A DNA stretch of 64,000 nt from Jeotgalibaca sp. MA1X17-3 (GCF_021513155.1 NZ_CP090983.1:1349001-1413000), one strand, 5' to 3'. Shown: positions 18,782-29,594, counted from the stretch's first letter. The notes: generated by a model from the sequence alone, not told the origin. Numbers and translations are program-made.

Positions 18782-19066
18782 TTGAAAAATAAAAAAATAC
18801 CTATGCGCCGTTGTATTGCTTCGAATGAAATGAAACCAAAAAAAGAAATGATCCGAATTGTAAAAAGTAAAGATGGCACGTTAAACATTGATCCTACTGG
18901 AAAAATGAACGGTAGAGGAGCTTATATTTCTCTTGAACCAGCGTTAGTACAAGACGCTTGGAAAAAACATCTTTTGAATCGTCAGTTTGAAATGGATGTC
19001 AGCGATGACTTCTACAAAGAGTTATTCGAATATGTAGAGCACCAAAAAGCTAGGAGTCTGTTATGA
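18782..19066 (+). CDS. ylxR: YlxR (RnpM) RNA-binding protein
   Basis: This is a small basic protein of the YlxR family, described as an RNase P modulator/nucleoid-linked regulator. The 94-residue protein shows RRCIASNEMKPKKEMIRIV and the conserved GKMNGRGAYIS. The start is TTG preceded by ACGAGGTGA. Its stop overlaps the next start (ATGAG). Confidence 0.92.
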   Translation: MKNKKIPMRRCIASNEMKPKKEMIRIVKSKDGTLNIDPTGKMNGRGAYISLEPALVQDAWKKHLLNRQFEMDVSDDFYKELFEYVEHQKARSLL

Positions 19067-19377
19067 GTCCAGAAGAGAAACAGTTACAATTGTTAGGTCT
19101 TGCTTTAAGAGCTAGCCGGTTAATAACTGGTGAAGAAATGACCATTCGATCTATTCAAAAAAATGAAGCAAAATTAGTATTGGTTGCTTCAGATGCAAGT
19201 AAGAATACAAAAGAAAAAATGATTAATAAATGTCAATTTTATAAAATACCGATTTCTACTGAACATACATCAGATGAAATCAGTCAAGCAGTAGGCAAAA
19301 GTCGTTCCATTTGTGCCTTTACAGATAAAGGTTTTGCAGAAAGTTATTACAAATTGAAAGGAACGAGAAAAATATGA
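19063..19377 (+). CDS. ylxQ: YlxQ, L7Ae-type RNA-binding protein
   Basis: This 104-residue protein of the L7Ae/L30e/S12e fold is predicted to bind kink-turn RNA. The conserved LLGLALRASRLITGEE and LVLVASDASKNTKEK are visible. It overlaps ylxR by four bases and is followed by infB after 19 bases, the standard order. Its exact cellular role is unknown. Confidence 0.93.
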   Translation: MSPEEKQLQLLGLALRASRLITGEEMTIRSIQKNEAKLVLVASDASKNTKEKMINKCQFYKIPISTEHTSDEISQAVGKSRSICAFTDKGFAESYYKLKGTRKI

Positions 19378-19396
19378 AATAAGGGAAGGTGAAGAC

Positions 19397-21661
19397 ATGG
19401 TAAAAAAACGTGTCTACGAATATGCCCAGGAGCATAAAGTACCCAGTAAAGTAATACTGGAACAAGCAAACAAAATCGGACTAAGCTTTCAGAGTCATAT
19501 GTCCACAATGGAAGATGGGGATGTTACAAAAATGGATGAAATGATGAAAAAACAAAGTGAGAATAAGAATCCCCAAAGTAAGCCGGCACAAAAACCAGCT
19601 GCAAGTACTACAAAGAAACAAGACCAGGCAAAACCTGCTGCTACTAAGAGTAAGACTAGCCCAGCTAAAAGCCAAACGAAACCAAATCAAACAGCGACTT
19701 CTCCGTCAACTCAAGAAAAGTCGAACGCACAAAAACCAGCTGCAAAGAGTACACCTCAACGCAGTGGGTCTAACACCTCGAACCCAACAAATAAAAATAG
19801 AGGGAGAAATAACCCTTATAAGAAAAATACTCGAGGTAAAAAAGGCAGATATAATAGTAAGCCAAAACCACCTGTACCACAAAGAAAATTCCGTGAATTA
19901 CCAGAAACTTTTGTATATACAGAAGGAATGAATATACAAGATGTTGCTAAGAAGCTACACAGAGAGCCTGCTGAAATAATCAAGAAACTTTTCTTAATGG
20001 GGGTTGTTGCAACACAAAACCAACCACTTCCTGTAGATGTACTTGAACTTATTGCAACAGATTATGGAATTGAAGCAGAAGAAAAAGTAAGTGTTGATAT
20101 CTCTGATTTAAGTCTTTATTTTGAGAGTGAAGAAGATGAAAGTGAAGAAAACCTAACAACTCGTCCACCAGTCGTAACGATTATGGGACACGTTGACCAT
20201 GGTAAAACCACTTTACTAGATTCCCTGCGTAACACGAAAGTAAGCTTAAGTGAAGCGGGTGGAATTACTCAACATATTGGTGCTTATCAAGTTGAAACAG
20301 ATGGAAAAACGATTACGTTCTTGGATACTCCAGGACACGCGGCCTTTACAACGATGCGTGCTCGTGGTGCTGATGTTACCGATATTACGATTATTGTAGT
20401 AGCAGCAGATGACGGAGTTATGCCTCAAACAGTAGAAGCAATTAACCATGCAAAAGCTGCAGATGTACCGATTATTGTTGCAGTCAATAAAATTGATAAG
20501 CCAACTGCTAATCCGGACCGTGTCATGCAAGAACTAACTGAACATGCTTTGATTCCAGAAGCATGGGGTGGAGACACTATTTTTGTTAATATTTCTGCAA
20601 AATTTGGTGAAGGTATTGACGAACTGCTTGAAATGATCTTATTAGTATCTGAAATCCAAGAGTTAAAAGCAAATCCAGATCGCTTGGCGATTGGTTCTGT
20701 TATCGAAGCTCGTTTGGATAAATCAAAAGGACCAATCTCAACTTTACTTGTTCAAGCAGGAACACTAAAAATCGGTGATCCAATTGTAGTTGGGAATACA
20801 CATGGTCGTGTGAGAGCTATGACAAATGATCAAGGACGTAGAGTGAAGAAAGCATATCCATCTATGCCCGTTGAAATTACAGGATTAAATAATGCACCTC
20901 AAGCCGGTGATCGTTTTGTTGTCTTTGAAGATGAGAAAACAGCACGTCAAGTTGGAGAAGATAGAACAAAACGTGCTCAAATTGAATCACGTTCTTCCGA
21001 TAACAGAGTTACTTTAGATAATTTGTTCGATAGCTTAAAAGAGGGCGATTTGAAAGAAGTAAGTGTTATTATTAAGGGTGACGTTCAAGGTTCCGTAGAA
21101 GCATTAATGGGTAGCTTGAAGAAAATTGAAGTAGAAGACGTTCGTGTACGTATTATTCACTCAGCAGTGGGTGCAATTAATGAAAGTGATATTACATTAG
21201 CAGCAGCAAGTAACGCTATTATTATCGGTTTCAACGTACGAGCAACTCCTCAAGCTCAAGTTCAAGCAGAACAAGAGAAAGTTGATATTCGTCTACACCG
21301 AGTTATTTATAATGCGATTGATGAAATTGAAACAGCGATGAAGGGAATGCTAGACCCTGAGTTTGAAGAAAAAGTTACTGGTCAAGCATTAATTCGTGAA
21401 ACGTTTGTTGTTTCTAAAGTAGGAACAATCGGTGGAGCATTAGTTACAAGTGGTGTTGTGAAGAGAAGCAGTGGAGTAAGAATTATCCGCGAAAATATTG
21501 TCATTCATGACGGAACTCTTGCAAGCTTGAAACGCTTTAAAGATGACGCAAAAGAAGTCAAAAATGGCTTTGAATGTGGTTTGATGATTGAAAATTATAA
21601 TGATATTCGTGTGGATGATGTCGTAGAAGCTTATGAAATGGTTGAAATCAAAAGAACCTAA
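19397..21661 (+). CDS. infB: Translation initiation factor IF-2
   Basis: IF-2 is the GTPase that delivers initiator tRNA to the ribosome. It has 754 residues. The N-terminal IF2N domain (about 1-50) is followed by a low-complexity Lys/Pro/Ala/Gln linker (about 55-165), a second IF2N domain, and the G domain with G1 GHVDHGKTTLLD, G3 DTPGHAAFT and G4 NKID. The domain II-IV beta barrels and C-terminal tRNA-binding domain complete it. The linker gives long open frames in other phases, which are shadows. RBS AAGGGAAGG. Confidence 0.97.
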   Translation: MVKKRVYEYAQEHKVPSKVILEQANKIGLSFQSHMSTMEDGDVTKMDEMMKKQSENKNPQSKPAQKPAASTTKKQDQAKPAATKSKTSPAKSQTKPNQTATSPSTQEKSNAQKPAAKSTPQRSGSNTSNPTNKNRGRNNPYKKNTRGKKGRYNSKPKPPVPQRKFRELPETFVYTEGMNIQDVAKKLHREPAEIIKKLFLMGVVATQNQPLPVDVLELIATDYGIEAEEKVSVDISDLSLYFESEEDESEENLTTRPPVVTIMGHVDHGKTTLLDSLRNTKVSLSEAGGITQHIGAYQVETDGKTITFLDTPGHAAFTTMRARGADVTDITIIVVAADDGVMPQTVEAINHAKAADVPIIVAVNKIDKPTANPDRVMQELTEHALIPEAWGGDTIFVNISAKFGEGIDELLEMILLVSEIQELKANPDRLAIGSVIEARLDKSKGPISTLLVQAGTLKIGDPIVVGNTHGRVRAMTNDQGRRVKKAYPSMPVEITGLNNAPQAGDRFVVFEDEKTARQVGEDRTKRAQIESRSSDNRVTLDNLFDSLKEGDLKEVSVIIKGDVQGSVEALMGSLKKIEVEDVRVRIIHSAVGAINESDITLAAASNAIIIGFNVRATPQAQVQAEQEKVDIRLHRVIYNAIDEIETAMKGMLDPEFEEKVTGQALIRETFVVSKVGTIGGALVTSGVVKRSSGVRIIRENIVIHDGTLASLKRFKDDAKEVKNGFECGLMIENYNDIRVDDVVEAYEMVEIKRT

Positions 21662-21690
21662 TCACTTTTCCAAAGAAGGAGAAATAGACT

Positions 21691-22047
21691 ATGGCTAACT
21701 ATAGAGCAGACAGAGTCAAGCAAGAAGTACAACGAGAAGTCAATGATATTCTTTCTAAAAGAATCAAAGACCCGCGCATCGAAAATGTTACGATTACCGA
21801 TGTGGAAGTCACTGGAGATTTACAAAATGCAACGATTTACTACAGTACGTTGGATGATTTAGCCAGTGAACGTAAAAAAGTTCAAGATGGTTTAGAAAAA
21901 GCAACTGGGTTAATCCGCAAAGAATTAGGCGCACGTTTAACTCTTTACAGAACTCCAGAGCTTGCCTTTAAACGAGATGAGTCTGTTGACTACGGAAGTA
22001 GAATTGATGAACTCATTAAACAAGTTCAACAAGAAGACTTAGAATAA
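21691..22047 (+). CDS. rbfA: Ribosome-binding factor A
   Basis: RbfA is a cold-shock factor for 16S 5'-end maturation. The 118-residue KH-like protein has RVKQEVQREVNDILSKRIKD and VTGDLQNATIYYS. It has a strong AAGGAGAAA box. It ends the operon with a clear terminator; truB and ribF, which often follow, are not here. Confidence 0.95.
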   Translation: MANYRADRVKQEVQREVNDILSKRIKDPRIENVTITDVEVTGDLQNATIYYSTLDDLASERKKVQDGLEKATGLIRKELGARLTLYRTPELAFKRDESVDYGSRIDELIKQVQQEDLE

Positions 22048-22060
22048 TTATTTACAAAAA

Positions 22061-22088
22061 AGTTCCAGTTTGTACTGGAGCTTTTTTT
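22061..22088 (+). terminator. Terminator of the rimP-rbfA operon
   Basis: A 9-bp stem AGTTCCAGT/ACTGGAGCT (one wobble) with loop TTGT, followed by TTTTTTT. Confidence 0.85.
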
Positions 22089-22180
22089 GTATTCTCATAT
22101 AGGTAAGAAGGAAAGATATGGTAAAGTATAGTATATGGAAATAAAGAGCCGTTATCCTTTTAGAAGAGAGGTTAGAACAA

Positions 22181-25100
22181 ATGAGCCTTCAATTTATTAT
22201 TGGTAAACAAACAACAAATAAAAGAAAAGAATACATCCAAGATATTAGTGAGAAAATGATTGAAAACCCAAATGCACAGTTCTTTATTATTGTACCGGAA
22301 CATGCTAAGTTTGAAGGAGAAATGACGATTCTGGAAGAAATTTGGGCACTCAAAAACAATCCAAATCCTTCTTTTATGGGATCGATTAACTTACAAATAT
22401 TTAGTTTTAGTCGCTTAGCATGGTTTTTTCTAAAAGATCATCCTATTTTTCAAAAAAAACAATTAAGTGACGCGGGAATTAGCATGGTTATACGAAAAAT
22501 CCTTTTAGAAAAAGAAGAAGAACTTATTTTATTTCGAAAAGAAGTTGATAAAGAAGGTTTTGTTGCTCAATTAACTGATTTATTTAAAGAATTAAGAGCA
22601 GGACGGATTACTCCTCAAGAGTTACGATCCAGTCAATCTTTAGCAAATGATTCTATTCGTCAGACGGATCTTCATATAAAAATGGAGGAATTAGCAGCTC
22701 TCTATGAGAGCTTTTGTATGAAAATGGGTAATGACTTCTTGCAATATGAAGATCTTTTAGAGCTCTTAGCAGCAACGATTGCACAAAATCAGATGGAAGA
22801 TGTCTATCTTTATATCGATGGGTTTTATCGATTTACTGCTCAAGAAATGCAAATTATTAGTTCCTTTTTACAATCTGCGAAAAAAGTAACCATCTCACTT
22901 GACTTAGACAAACCCTATGTTGATGCGTTGCCTGATTTGCATAATTTATTTCATGTAAGTGGGGCTACTTATCATCGTTTGTATCATTTTGCAAAAGAGA
23001 ATCGGATAAATATTTTACAAGACAAGAAACCCTACTCTCAAACAGACGGATATGAGAAAGGGTTTCTAGAACTAGATGATTACTGGATTCATTCTTCATC
23101 CGGCCTTAAAAAAACAGGACAGAAAACGGAATGGAGTGGTGCTACTAGGGATGTTATGGAGATTTGGGGCTGTGATACAAAACAAGCAGAAATCTTTCAT
23201 GTAGCCAATAGTATCAATCGCTTGGTACTTGAAAAAGGATATCGTTATAAAGAATTTTTAATATTAGCGAGAAGGGTTGAAGACTACGAAACGATTCTCA
23301 AACCATTATTTTCTCGTGCTCATTTAAAAGTTTTTTATGATAAAGCTGAAGAAATGAGACATCATCCTTTTACTGATTTTATTGATTCTATCTATAAAAT
23401 ACGTAAGAATTATTGGAGATATCCTGATGTTATGCGACTGCTTCGTACGGAATTAATGCTTCCCAATGATCTGCTTCTTCCCAAAGAAGAGAGCGAGAAT
23501 TTTATAAATAATTCTCTATGGGAATACCGAGATGTCGTTGATAAAACTGAAAATATATTGCTTGCTTACGGATTTGAAGGTAATGCTTGGATGAAAAAAG
23601 ATGATTGGAAAATCTATTCATTTGATGACTCATCAGAAAATGAACACGCTGATCCGTTTGGAATTGTAGAGGCAAATTTTATGAAACAATTTTTGCAAAA
23701 TACTTTACTACCTTATTATCAAAAAATAAGTAAAGTAAAAACAGGAAAAGAAGCAGCTATCCTTTTATTTCAATTCTTACAAGAAAATGGAATCGATAAG
23801 CAAATGATAAACTGGCGAGATGATGCTATAGAAAAACAGGAATTAGAACGAGCTCGACAACATGAACAAGTATGGAAAACATTCACACTTTTATTGGACG
23901 AGTATGTAGAGACAATGGGTGATACACCTTTCGATGAAGCAATCTTTCATGAAGTGTTGATGACTGGTTTTGAAGCAGCAACGTTCAGCATTGTCCCTCC
24001 AAGTATTGATGAAGTTATTTTTTCTAGTATGGATGGCGCACGTTTTTCTTCATCAAAAGTTGTTTATATTTTAGGAGCTACTGAGGGGAATTTACCACAA
24101 GTTCATGAAAATCACTCGTTATTAACCGAAGAAGATAGAGAGACCCTTCACCAGTCCCTTCAAAATGAAGAAAAATATATACGGCCTTCTATAACGGAAT
24201 CAACTGCTGCAGAACCCTTTATCGCCTATCAATCTTTTCTTGCTGCAACAGAAAAGATATTCATTACCTATCCCTTTAGTGTGGATGGTAGTAATCGAGT
24301 GTCTAAGCTTTCTCCATATGTGCAGAGGATCGCTAACGAGATGGATATTCGGATTGAACATCGAGCAGCAGATATAACAGATGCCATTTATCCGATCAAT
24401 TTTACCGGCACAAAAAATCAAAATATTAGTCAACTTGTAAAGTTATTACGAGTACAACAAACTTCAAACCAAAAAATACCCGTACTATGGCGGAAAATTT
24501 TAACGTATCTATCAAAAAATATAGAAACAAAAGAAATTATGGATCAAGTGTTTCCAAGTCTCTGGCATAAAAATCAGCCCGTTCCTCTAACGGCTGAAAT
24601 TGCAGAAAAATTATATGGCAAAAATTTGTACTTATCGGTTTCACAATTGGAAAGCTACTATGAAGATTCTTATAGCCATTTTTTAAAGTATGGTTTACGC
24701 CTAAAAGAAAGACAAAAGTATGAACTTTCTGCTGCAGGTACTGGTGAATTTTATCATGAAGCTTTGGAACATATCGTTCAGAAAATTCGTACCAAGAATG
24801 TGAGAGAACAAAAAGAAGTAGAAAAAATCACACAACAAGTTTTACAGCACTTATTTGGAACTGAAAAATATGCAATCCTTTCTAGTTCAAATCGAATGAA
24901 TTTCATTCGAGAACAACTCAGTGAAACCATCCAAAGAATGTCCTGGGTCATTCACAACCATCAAGAGCATACCGCCTTTCAAAACTTACGTACAGAAGCG
25001 GTATTTGGTCAACCAGGTGTTCCTGACGTCTTAGAAGGCCTACATTTCCCTTTAAAGGACGGGAAGTCTCTTTCTATCAGAGGAAAAATTGATCGGATTG

Positions 25101-25795
25101 ATATTGTACCTTCCAAAGACAAACAATATTTATCCATTCTGGATTATAAATCTAGCCAACATACATTTGATTTTACAGAAGCTTACTATGGATTAGCGAT
25201 GCAAATGATTACTTATTTAGATGTCGCCTTAACCAATGCTGCTACGTTATTATCAGGATTGGTCATTCCGGCAGGAGCTTTCTATCTTCATGTAAAAAAT
25301 CCATTCTTAGAAATGCTAGAAAAACCAGCAGACGATGAATGGAAAAAATTATTACTGAAAGAAAATAAATGGAGAGGCTTACTAATTGCAGACAAAGAAA
25401 TTAGTGATGCACTTGATCCTTCTGCAGAAGAGAGTGGCTCTTCACTTGTACTTCCTTTTAAATATAAAAAGGATGGAAATTTTGCAGTTGTTAATGATTT
25501 AGTTACTGCAGATGAATTGGCATTACTCATTGCTAATAATCGTCGTAGAATTGAAGAGGCAGGTGAGCGGATTCTTTCAGGAGATTTACAATTGAATCCA
25601 ATTAAAGGGAAATTATATACGCCGTCCGTTCAAGGCCCTTATCGCGCTGTTTCTCAATTTGATAGTACTTTACAAGAAAATCGTTACCGAAGATTAGAAA
25701 AAATGAAAAAAAATCAAGTTTTTAATAAACTTCGGGAAGAATTAACAGATAAAAGTGAAAGTGAGGAAGATGTGGATGATCCCTCCAAAAACTAA
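22181..25795 (+). CDS. addB: ATP-dependent helicase/nuclease subunit B (AddB/RexB)
   Basis: This is one half of the AddAB (RexAB) double-strand-break resection enzyme. The 1204-residue protein has a degenerate helicase-like N-terminus (FIIGKQTTNKRKEY where active forms have a P-loop) and a C-terminal RecB-type nuclease with ILDYKSSQH (about residue 985). The four cysteines that bind an Fe-S cluster in Bacillus AddB are missing. The positions read YYEDSYSHF and YRAVSQFD, and only two unrelated Cys occur in the whole protein. This matches RexB-type proteins. The end overlaps the addA start. Confidence 0.93.
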   Translation: MSLQFIIGKQTTNKRKEYIQDISEKMIENPNAQFFIIVPEHAKFEGEMTILEEIWALKNNPNPSFMGSINLQIFSFSRLAWFFLKDHPIFQKKQLSDAGISMVIRKILLEKEEELILFRKEVDKEGFVAQLTDLFKELRAGRITPQELRSSQSLANDSIRQTDLHIKMEELAALYESFCMKMGNDFLQYEDLLELLAATIAQNQMEDVYLYIDGFYRFTAQEMQIISSFLQSAKKVTISLDLDKPYVDALPDLHNLFHVSGATYHRLYHFAKENRINILQDKKPYSQTDGYEKGFLELDDYWIHSSSGLKKTGQKTEWSGATRDVMEIWGCDTKQAEIFHVANSINRLVLEKGYRYKEFLILARRVEDYETILKPLFSRAHLKVFYDKAEEMRHHPFTDFIDSIYKIRKNYWRYPDVMRLLRTELMLPNDLLLPKEESENFINNSLWEYRDVVDKTENILLAYGFEGNAWMKKDDWKIYSFDDSSENEHADPFGIVEANFMKQFLQNTLLPYYQKISKVKTGKEAAILLFQFLQENGIDKQMINWRDDAIEKQELERARQHEQVWKTFTLLLDEYVETMGDTPFDEAIFHEVLMTGFEAATFSIVPPSIDEVIFSSMDGARFSSSKVVYILGATEGNLPQVHENHSLLTEEDRETLHQSLQNEEKYIRPSITESTAAEPFIAYQSFLAATEKIFITYPFSVDGSNRVSKLSPYVQRIANEMDIRIEHRAADITDAIYPINFTGTKNQNISQLVKLLRVQQTSNQKIPVLWRKILTYLSKNIETKEIMDQVFPSLWHKNQPVPLTAEIAEKLYGKNLYLSVSQLESYYEDSYSHFLKYGLRLKERQKYELSAAGTGEFYHEALEHIVQKIRTKNVREQKEVEKITQQVLQHLFGTEKYAILSSSNRMNFIREQLSETIQRMSWVIHNHQEHTAFQNLRTEAVFGQPGVPDVLEGLHFPLKDGKSLSIRGKIDRIDIVPSKDKQYLSILDYKSSQHTFDFTEAYYGLAMQMITYLDVALTNAATLLSGLVIPAGAFYLHVKNPFLEMLEKPADDEWKKLLLKENKWRGLLIADKEISDALDPSAEESGSSLVLPFKYKKDGNFAVVNDLVTADELALLIANNRRRIEEAGERILSGDLQLNPIKGKLYTPSVQGPYRAVSQFDSTLQENRYRRLEKMKKNQVFNKLREELTDKSESEEDVDDPSKN

Positions 25796-28700
25796 AAATG
25801 ATCGTTTTACTGATGAACAATGGCAGGCCATTCACCAATCAGGAAGTAATCTACTCGTTGCCGCTTCAGCAGGTTCTGGAAAGACTACCGTACTTGTTCA
25901 AAGAATTATTGAAAAAATTAAAAATGGTACGAATGTAGATGAACTATTAGTTGTAACCTTTACAGAGTCTGCTGCAACAGAAATGAAAGAACGAATTCAG
26001 ATTGCCATTCAAGAAGCAGTTAACAGTGCCATTAATCAAGAACAATATCATCATTTATTGCGTCAAATAACTTTACTCCCACAGGCAAACATTAGCACGA
26101 TTCATGCGTTTTGTTTAAAAGTCATTCAACGTTTTTTCTATTTAATTGATATTGATCCGGTATTTCGAATTATGGCCGATACGATTGAAATGGAAATGAT
26201 GAAAGAAGATGTTTGGGAAGATTTAAAAGAGATATTATATGGAGAACCACGAACGTTCTTCAACGAATTAGCAAAAGGATATTCTAGCGACCGAAATGAT
26301 GATGGATTAAAAGATTTAATTTTTTCATTGTATAATTTTTCCAGAGCGAATCCAGATCCCGATGAATGGTTACAAGGACTGTTAAGAATGTATTCCATCG
26401 AAGAGGGCTTAGAAAATAGTGATTTATTTAAAAAGCTGATTAAACCGCAAGTGTTAGATCAATTGACTGGAAGTATCTATGATATGGAACAGGCCATTCA
26501 TCTAGGAATGGGAGATCCGAACACTGAAACACAAAGAGAGGTCCTTCAATCAGAAAAAGAAATGGCCTCCCTTATCAAACAAGCAATTAAAGAAGATAAA
26601 TACCAAGAAGCTTACGAAATCATTGAGAATAAGTTGACGTTCAAACGATGGCTATCTGCTAAAAAGAAAGACAATCCGGATGTTGAATTAATTCAACAAA
26701 TGAAATCATTACGAGATAAATCTAAAACAGACCTTCAAAATTTGAAAAAAGTTTATTTTATGAGATCAAAAGAAGAGCAAGAAGAAGTCATTCGAAATAC
26801 AAAACCCTATGTAGAAGAAATGATTCGTGTTACGAAACGTTTTACGAATCATTATTGGTCTGAAAAGCTAGCTGGAAATACTCTTGACTTTAATGATTTA
26901 GAACATCTTACCTTGGAAATTCTTTCTCCTTTAAAAGATGGACAGAGGACTTCTAGTGAGGCTAGTAATTACTATCGTATGAAATTCGAAGAAGTACTTA
27001 TTGACGAATACCAAGATGTGAATAAACTTCAAGAGAGTATTTTATACGGAGTAACCCGTCATCAACCAGAAACGGAAAATTTATTTATGGTCGGTGATGT
27101 AAAGCAATCTATTTACGCATTCCGATTAGCAGATCCTGGTTTGTTCTTAAAAAAATACCAACAATATGGAGAATCGTTAAACGGCGAACGAATTATTTTA
27201 GCAGAAAATTTCCGTTCAAGAGGAGAAGTCATTTCCTTTACAAATTTCATCTTTACTCAATTGATGGATAAAGAAGTAGGTCAAATGGACTATGATGAAT
27301 TAGCCGAATTAAAACAAGGAAACTTGTCTTTTCCAACTGGGAACCAACAAGAAACTGAAATTATGCTTTACATTAAGGAAGAAAATGACTTGGATGATTT
27401 TGACAGTTCATTTGACGAGAATCATACCTTGCAGTCTGATCCTTCTTTAGAAATGGTTATTGATGACAAAGCAACTGGAGAAGTTACAATGGTCGCCCAA
27501 AAAATTCGTAGTTTAATAGACGAGGACACCATGATTTATGATAAAAAACTAAAAGCGGAACGACCGGTTACTTATAAAGATGTCGTTTTGCTTACTCCAA
27601 CCAAAAACAATAACTTGTTAATTTTAGAAACCTTTAAAGAATATGGGATTCCCGTTATTTTAAATGATTCGCAAAGTTTTTTCCAAAGAACAGAAATATC
27701 CGTCATTCTTTCTCTTTTAAAGGTAATTGATAATCCGCGTCAAGATATTGCTCTAGCCGCAGTTCTAAGATCTCCTTTAGTTGGATTAAATGAACGACAA
27801 CTTGCAATGATTCGTATTCAACAAACAAGTGGAGATTTTTTAGATGCCGTCTATACGTTTAAAAAATCGTATGAAGAAAAGCGAATGGATTGGTCTTCTG
27901 AAAATCAAGAGAATTATCAAAAAATATCTGCCTTTTTAAATCATCTGAATACGTGGAGAGAACAAGCCCGCAAAAATAATTTGGTACATTTAATTTGGAG
28001 TATCTATGTAGACACTCATTTCTTAGATTATGTAGGAGGAATGAGTGCGGGTAAACAAAGAGTGGCTAATCTTCATGCACTGTATGAACGTGCAAAAAAA
28101 TATGAATCCACAAACTTTAAAGGTTTATTCCAATTTATTCGTTTTATTGAACGAATTCAGTCACGTGATCAAGACTTGGCAGAACCATCTACCTTTAGTG
28201 AAGATGAGGATGCCATCCGAATCATGACTATCCATGCGAGTAAAGGGTTAGAATTTCCAGTAGTATTCGTTATGGACTTATCTAAACAATTTAATATGCG
28301 TGATATTCAAGGAAAATATATCTTTTCAGAAGAGTATGGCATTGGCTCAGATTACTTTGATATTGAAAATCGGATCCGATTCAACTCCTTAACCAAAAGT
28401 GCATTAGCTAAAGAGAAAAAGAAAAACTTACTTGCAGAAGAGATGAGAAAGCTATATGTCGCACTCACTCGAGCAGAACAAAAATTATTCTTAATAGGAA
28501 CCTATGAATCTGTTGAGAAAGTTTGGCAAGAATGGGGGGCGGTGGATGAATCAACAAAAAGAGTCCTCCCCAATCATTTGCGATTGAATAGTAATACGAT
28601 GATGAAATGGATAGGCTTAGCCTTATTTAGACATCAAACCATCGATCCTGATAGTATTTCAAAGGAATACCGTGGGGAACTAACTCAATATCCAGTTGAT

Positions 28701-29594
28701 TTTAAAATTACTTTCCAACATGCAGCAGATATTTTGGGAAACATCGTAACGGTTCAGTTAGAAGAGGAACCGGAAGAAGATTGGCAAAAGAAAATCCTTC
28801 TACTTTCAAAAGAAAATATTGATGATAAAAAAGAAGAAGGAGTTGCTGATTTCAATTTAGCTCTTCGTTTAATGGAATCAGAGTATCCCCACCAAATTGC
28901 TACTCAAACAACTAGCTATCAAAGTGTTTCGGAAATTAAAAGATTATTTGAGGATCCCGACCAAACACAGCTACTCCAGTTAAACTTTGATACCCAACAG
29001 GCTGTTTCCCGGTATGTTGAACCAGAGTTCAATCGGCCAGCTTTCATGCAAGAAAATGTCAGACCGACTCATGCGGAAATTGGTACAGCCGTTCATTATG
29101 TGATGCAAAATGTATCTTTAGACCATTCTATTGAACTAAAATCAATTACAATCTTGATTAAGAATCTAGTAGAAAAAGGAATTATGAACGAAAATGTTGC
29201 TCCTTTTATAAATAAAGACCAAATCATTACTTTCTTTCAAACGGATTTAGGGAAAACTATTCGAAAAGAATCGGAACTAGTAAAAAGAGAAGTACCTTTT
29301 ACCATGCTCATGAAAGCAGGTAATATTTTTGAAGGGATATCAAGAGAGTCTGATGACCATATCTTAATTCATGGGATTATTGATGGATATATTGAATACT
29401 CTGATCATCTTATTCTTTTTGACTTCAAAACAGATTATATCGGCGAAAAAGCAGAAAAGATCATTAAAAAGTATAAAGGGCAAATGAATATTTATAGACA
29501 AGCTTTGATGGAAATAAAAGGAAAACCAGTAACAGAAACCTACTTATGCTTACTATCTAGTAATGAAAATATCATTCTTCCTTTAGATAATTAG
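25776..29594 (+). CDS. addA: ATP-dependent helicase/nuclease subunit A (AddA/RexA)
   Basis: AddA is the UvrD-like motor and nuclease of AddAB. The 1272-residue protein begins IPPKTKNDRFTDEQWQAI, as in RexA, which favours ATG 25776 with GTGAGGAAG upstream. GTG 25755 and ATG 25770 are in-frame alternatives. It has Walker A AASAGSGKTT, motif II LIDEYQDVN, motif VI YVALTRAE, and the C-terminal nuclease motif LFDFKTDYIG. It overlaps addB by 20 bases. The nuclease sites of both subunits look intact. No clear terminator follows beyond a weak hairpin near 29617-29655. Confidence 0.94.
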   Translation: MIPPKTKNDRFTDEQWQAIHQSGSNLLVAASAGSGKTTVLVQRIIEKIKNGTNVDELLVVTFTESAATEMKERIQIAIQEAVNSAINQEQYHHLLRQITLLPQANISTIHAFCLKVIQRFFYLIDIDPVFRIMADTIEMEMMKEDVWEDLKEILYGEPRTFFNELAKGYSSDRNDDGLKDLIFSLYNFSRANPDPDEWLQGLLRMYSIEEGLENSDLFKKLIKPQVLDQLTGSIYDMEQAIHLGMGDPNTETQREVLQSEKEMASLIKQAIKEDKYQEAYEIIENKLTFKRWLSAKKKDNPDVELIQQMKSLRDKSKTDLQNLKKVYFMRSKEEQEEVIRNTKPYVEEMIRVTKRFTNHYWSEKLAGNTLDFNDLEHLTLEILSPLKDGQRTSSEASNYYRMKFEEVLIDEYQDVNKLQESILYGVTRHQPETENLFMVGDVKQSIYAFRLADPGLFLKKYQQYGESLNGERIILAENFRSRGEVISFTNFIFTQLMDKEVGQMDYDELAELKQGNLSFPTGNQQETEIMLYIKEENDLDDFDSSFDENHTLQSDPSLEMVIDDKATGEVTMVAQKIRSLIDEDTMIYDKKLKAERPVTYKDVVLLTPTKNNNLLILETFKEYGIPVILNDSQSFFQRTEISVILSLLKVIDNPRQDIALAAVLRSPLVGLNERQLAMIRIQQTSGDFLDAVYTFKKSYEEKRMDWSSENQENYQKISAFLNHLNTWREQARKNNLVHLIWSIYVDTHFLDYVGGMSAGKQRVANLHALYERAKKYESTNFKGLFQFIRFIERIQSRDQDLAEPSTFSEDEDAIRIMTIHASKGLEFPVVFVMDLSKQFNMRDIQGKYIFSEEYGIGSDYFDIENRIRFNSLTKSALAKEKKKNLLAEEMRKLYVALTRAEQKLFLIGTYESVEKVWQEWGAVDESTKRVLPNHLRLNSNTMMKWIGLALFRHQTIDPDSISKEYRGELTQYPVDFKITFQHAADILGNIVTVQLEEEPEEDWQKKILLLSKENIDDKKEEGVADFNLALRLMESEYPHQIATQTTSYQSVSEIKRLFEDPDQTQLLQLNFDTQQAVSRYVEPEFNRPAFMQENVRPTHAEIGTAVHYVMQNVSLDHSIELKSITILIKNLVEKGIMNENVAPFINKDQIITFFQTDLGKTIRKESELVKREVPFTMLMKAGNIFEGISRESDDHILIHGIIDGYIEYSDHLILFDFKTDYIGEKAEKIIKKYKGQMNIYRQALMEIKGKPVTETYLCLLSSNENIILPLDN

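Noticed and set aside
19557..19931. A 124-codon frame inside the infB linker
   Set aside because: It arises from the low-complexity Lys/Pro/Gln linker of IF-2 in another phase and has no RBS.
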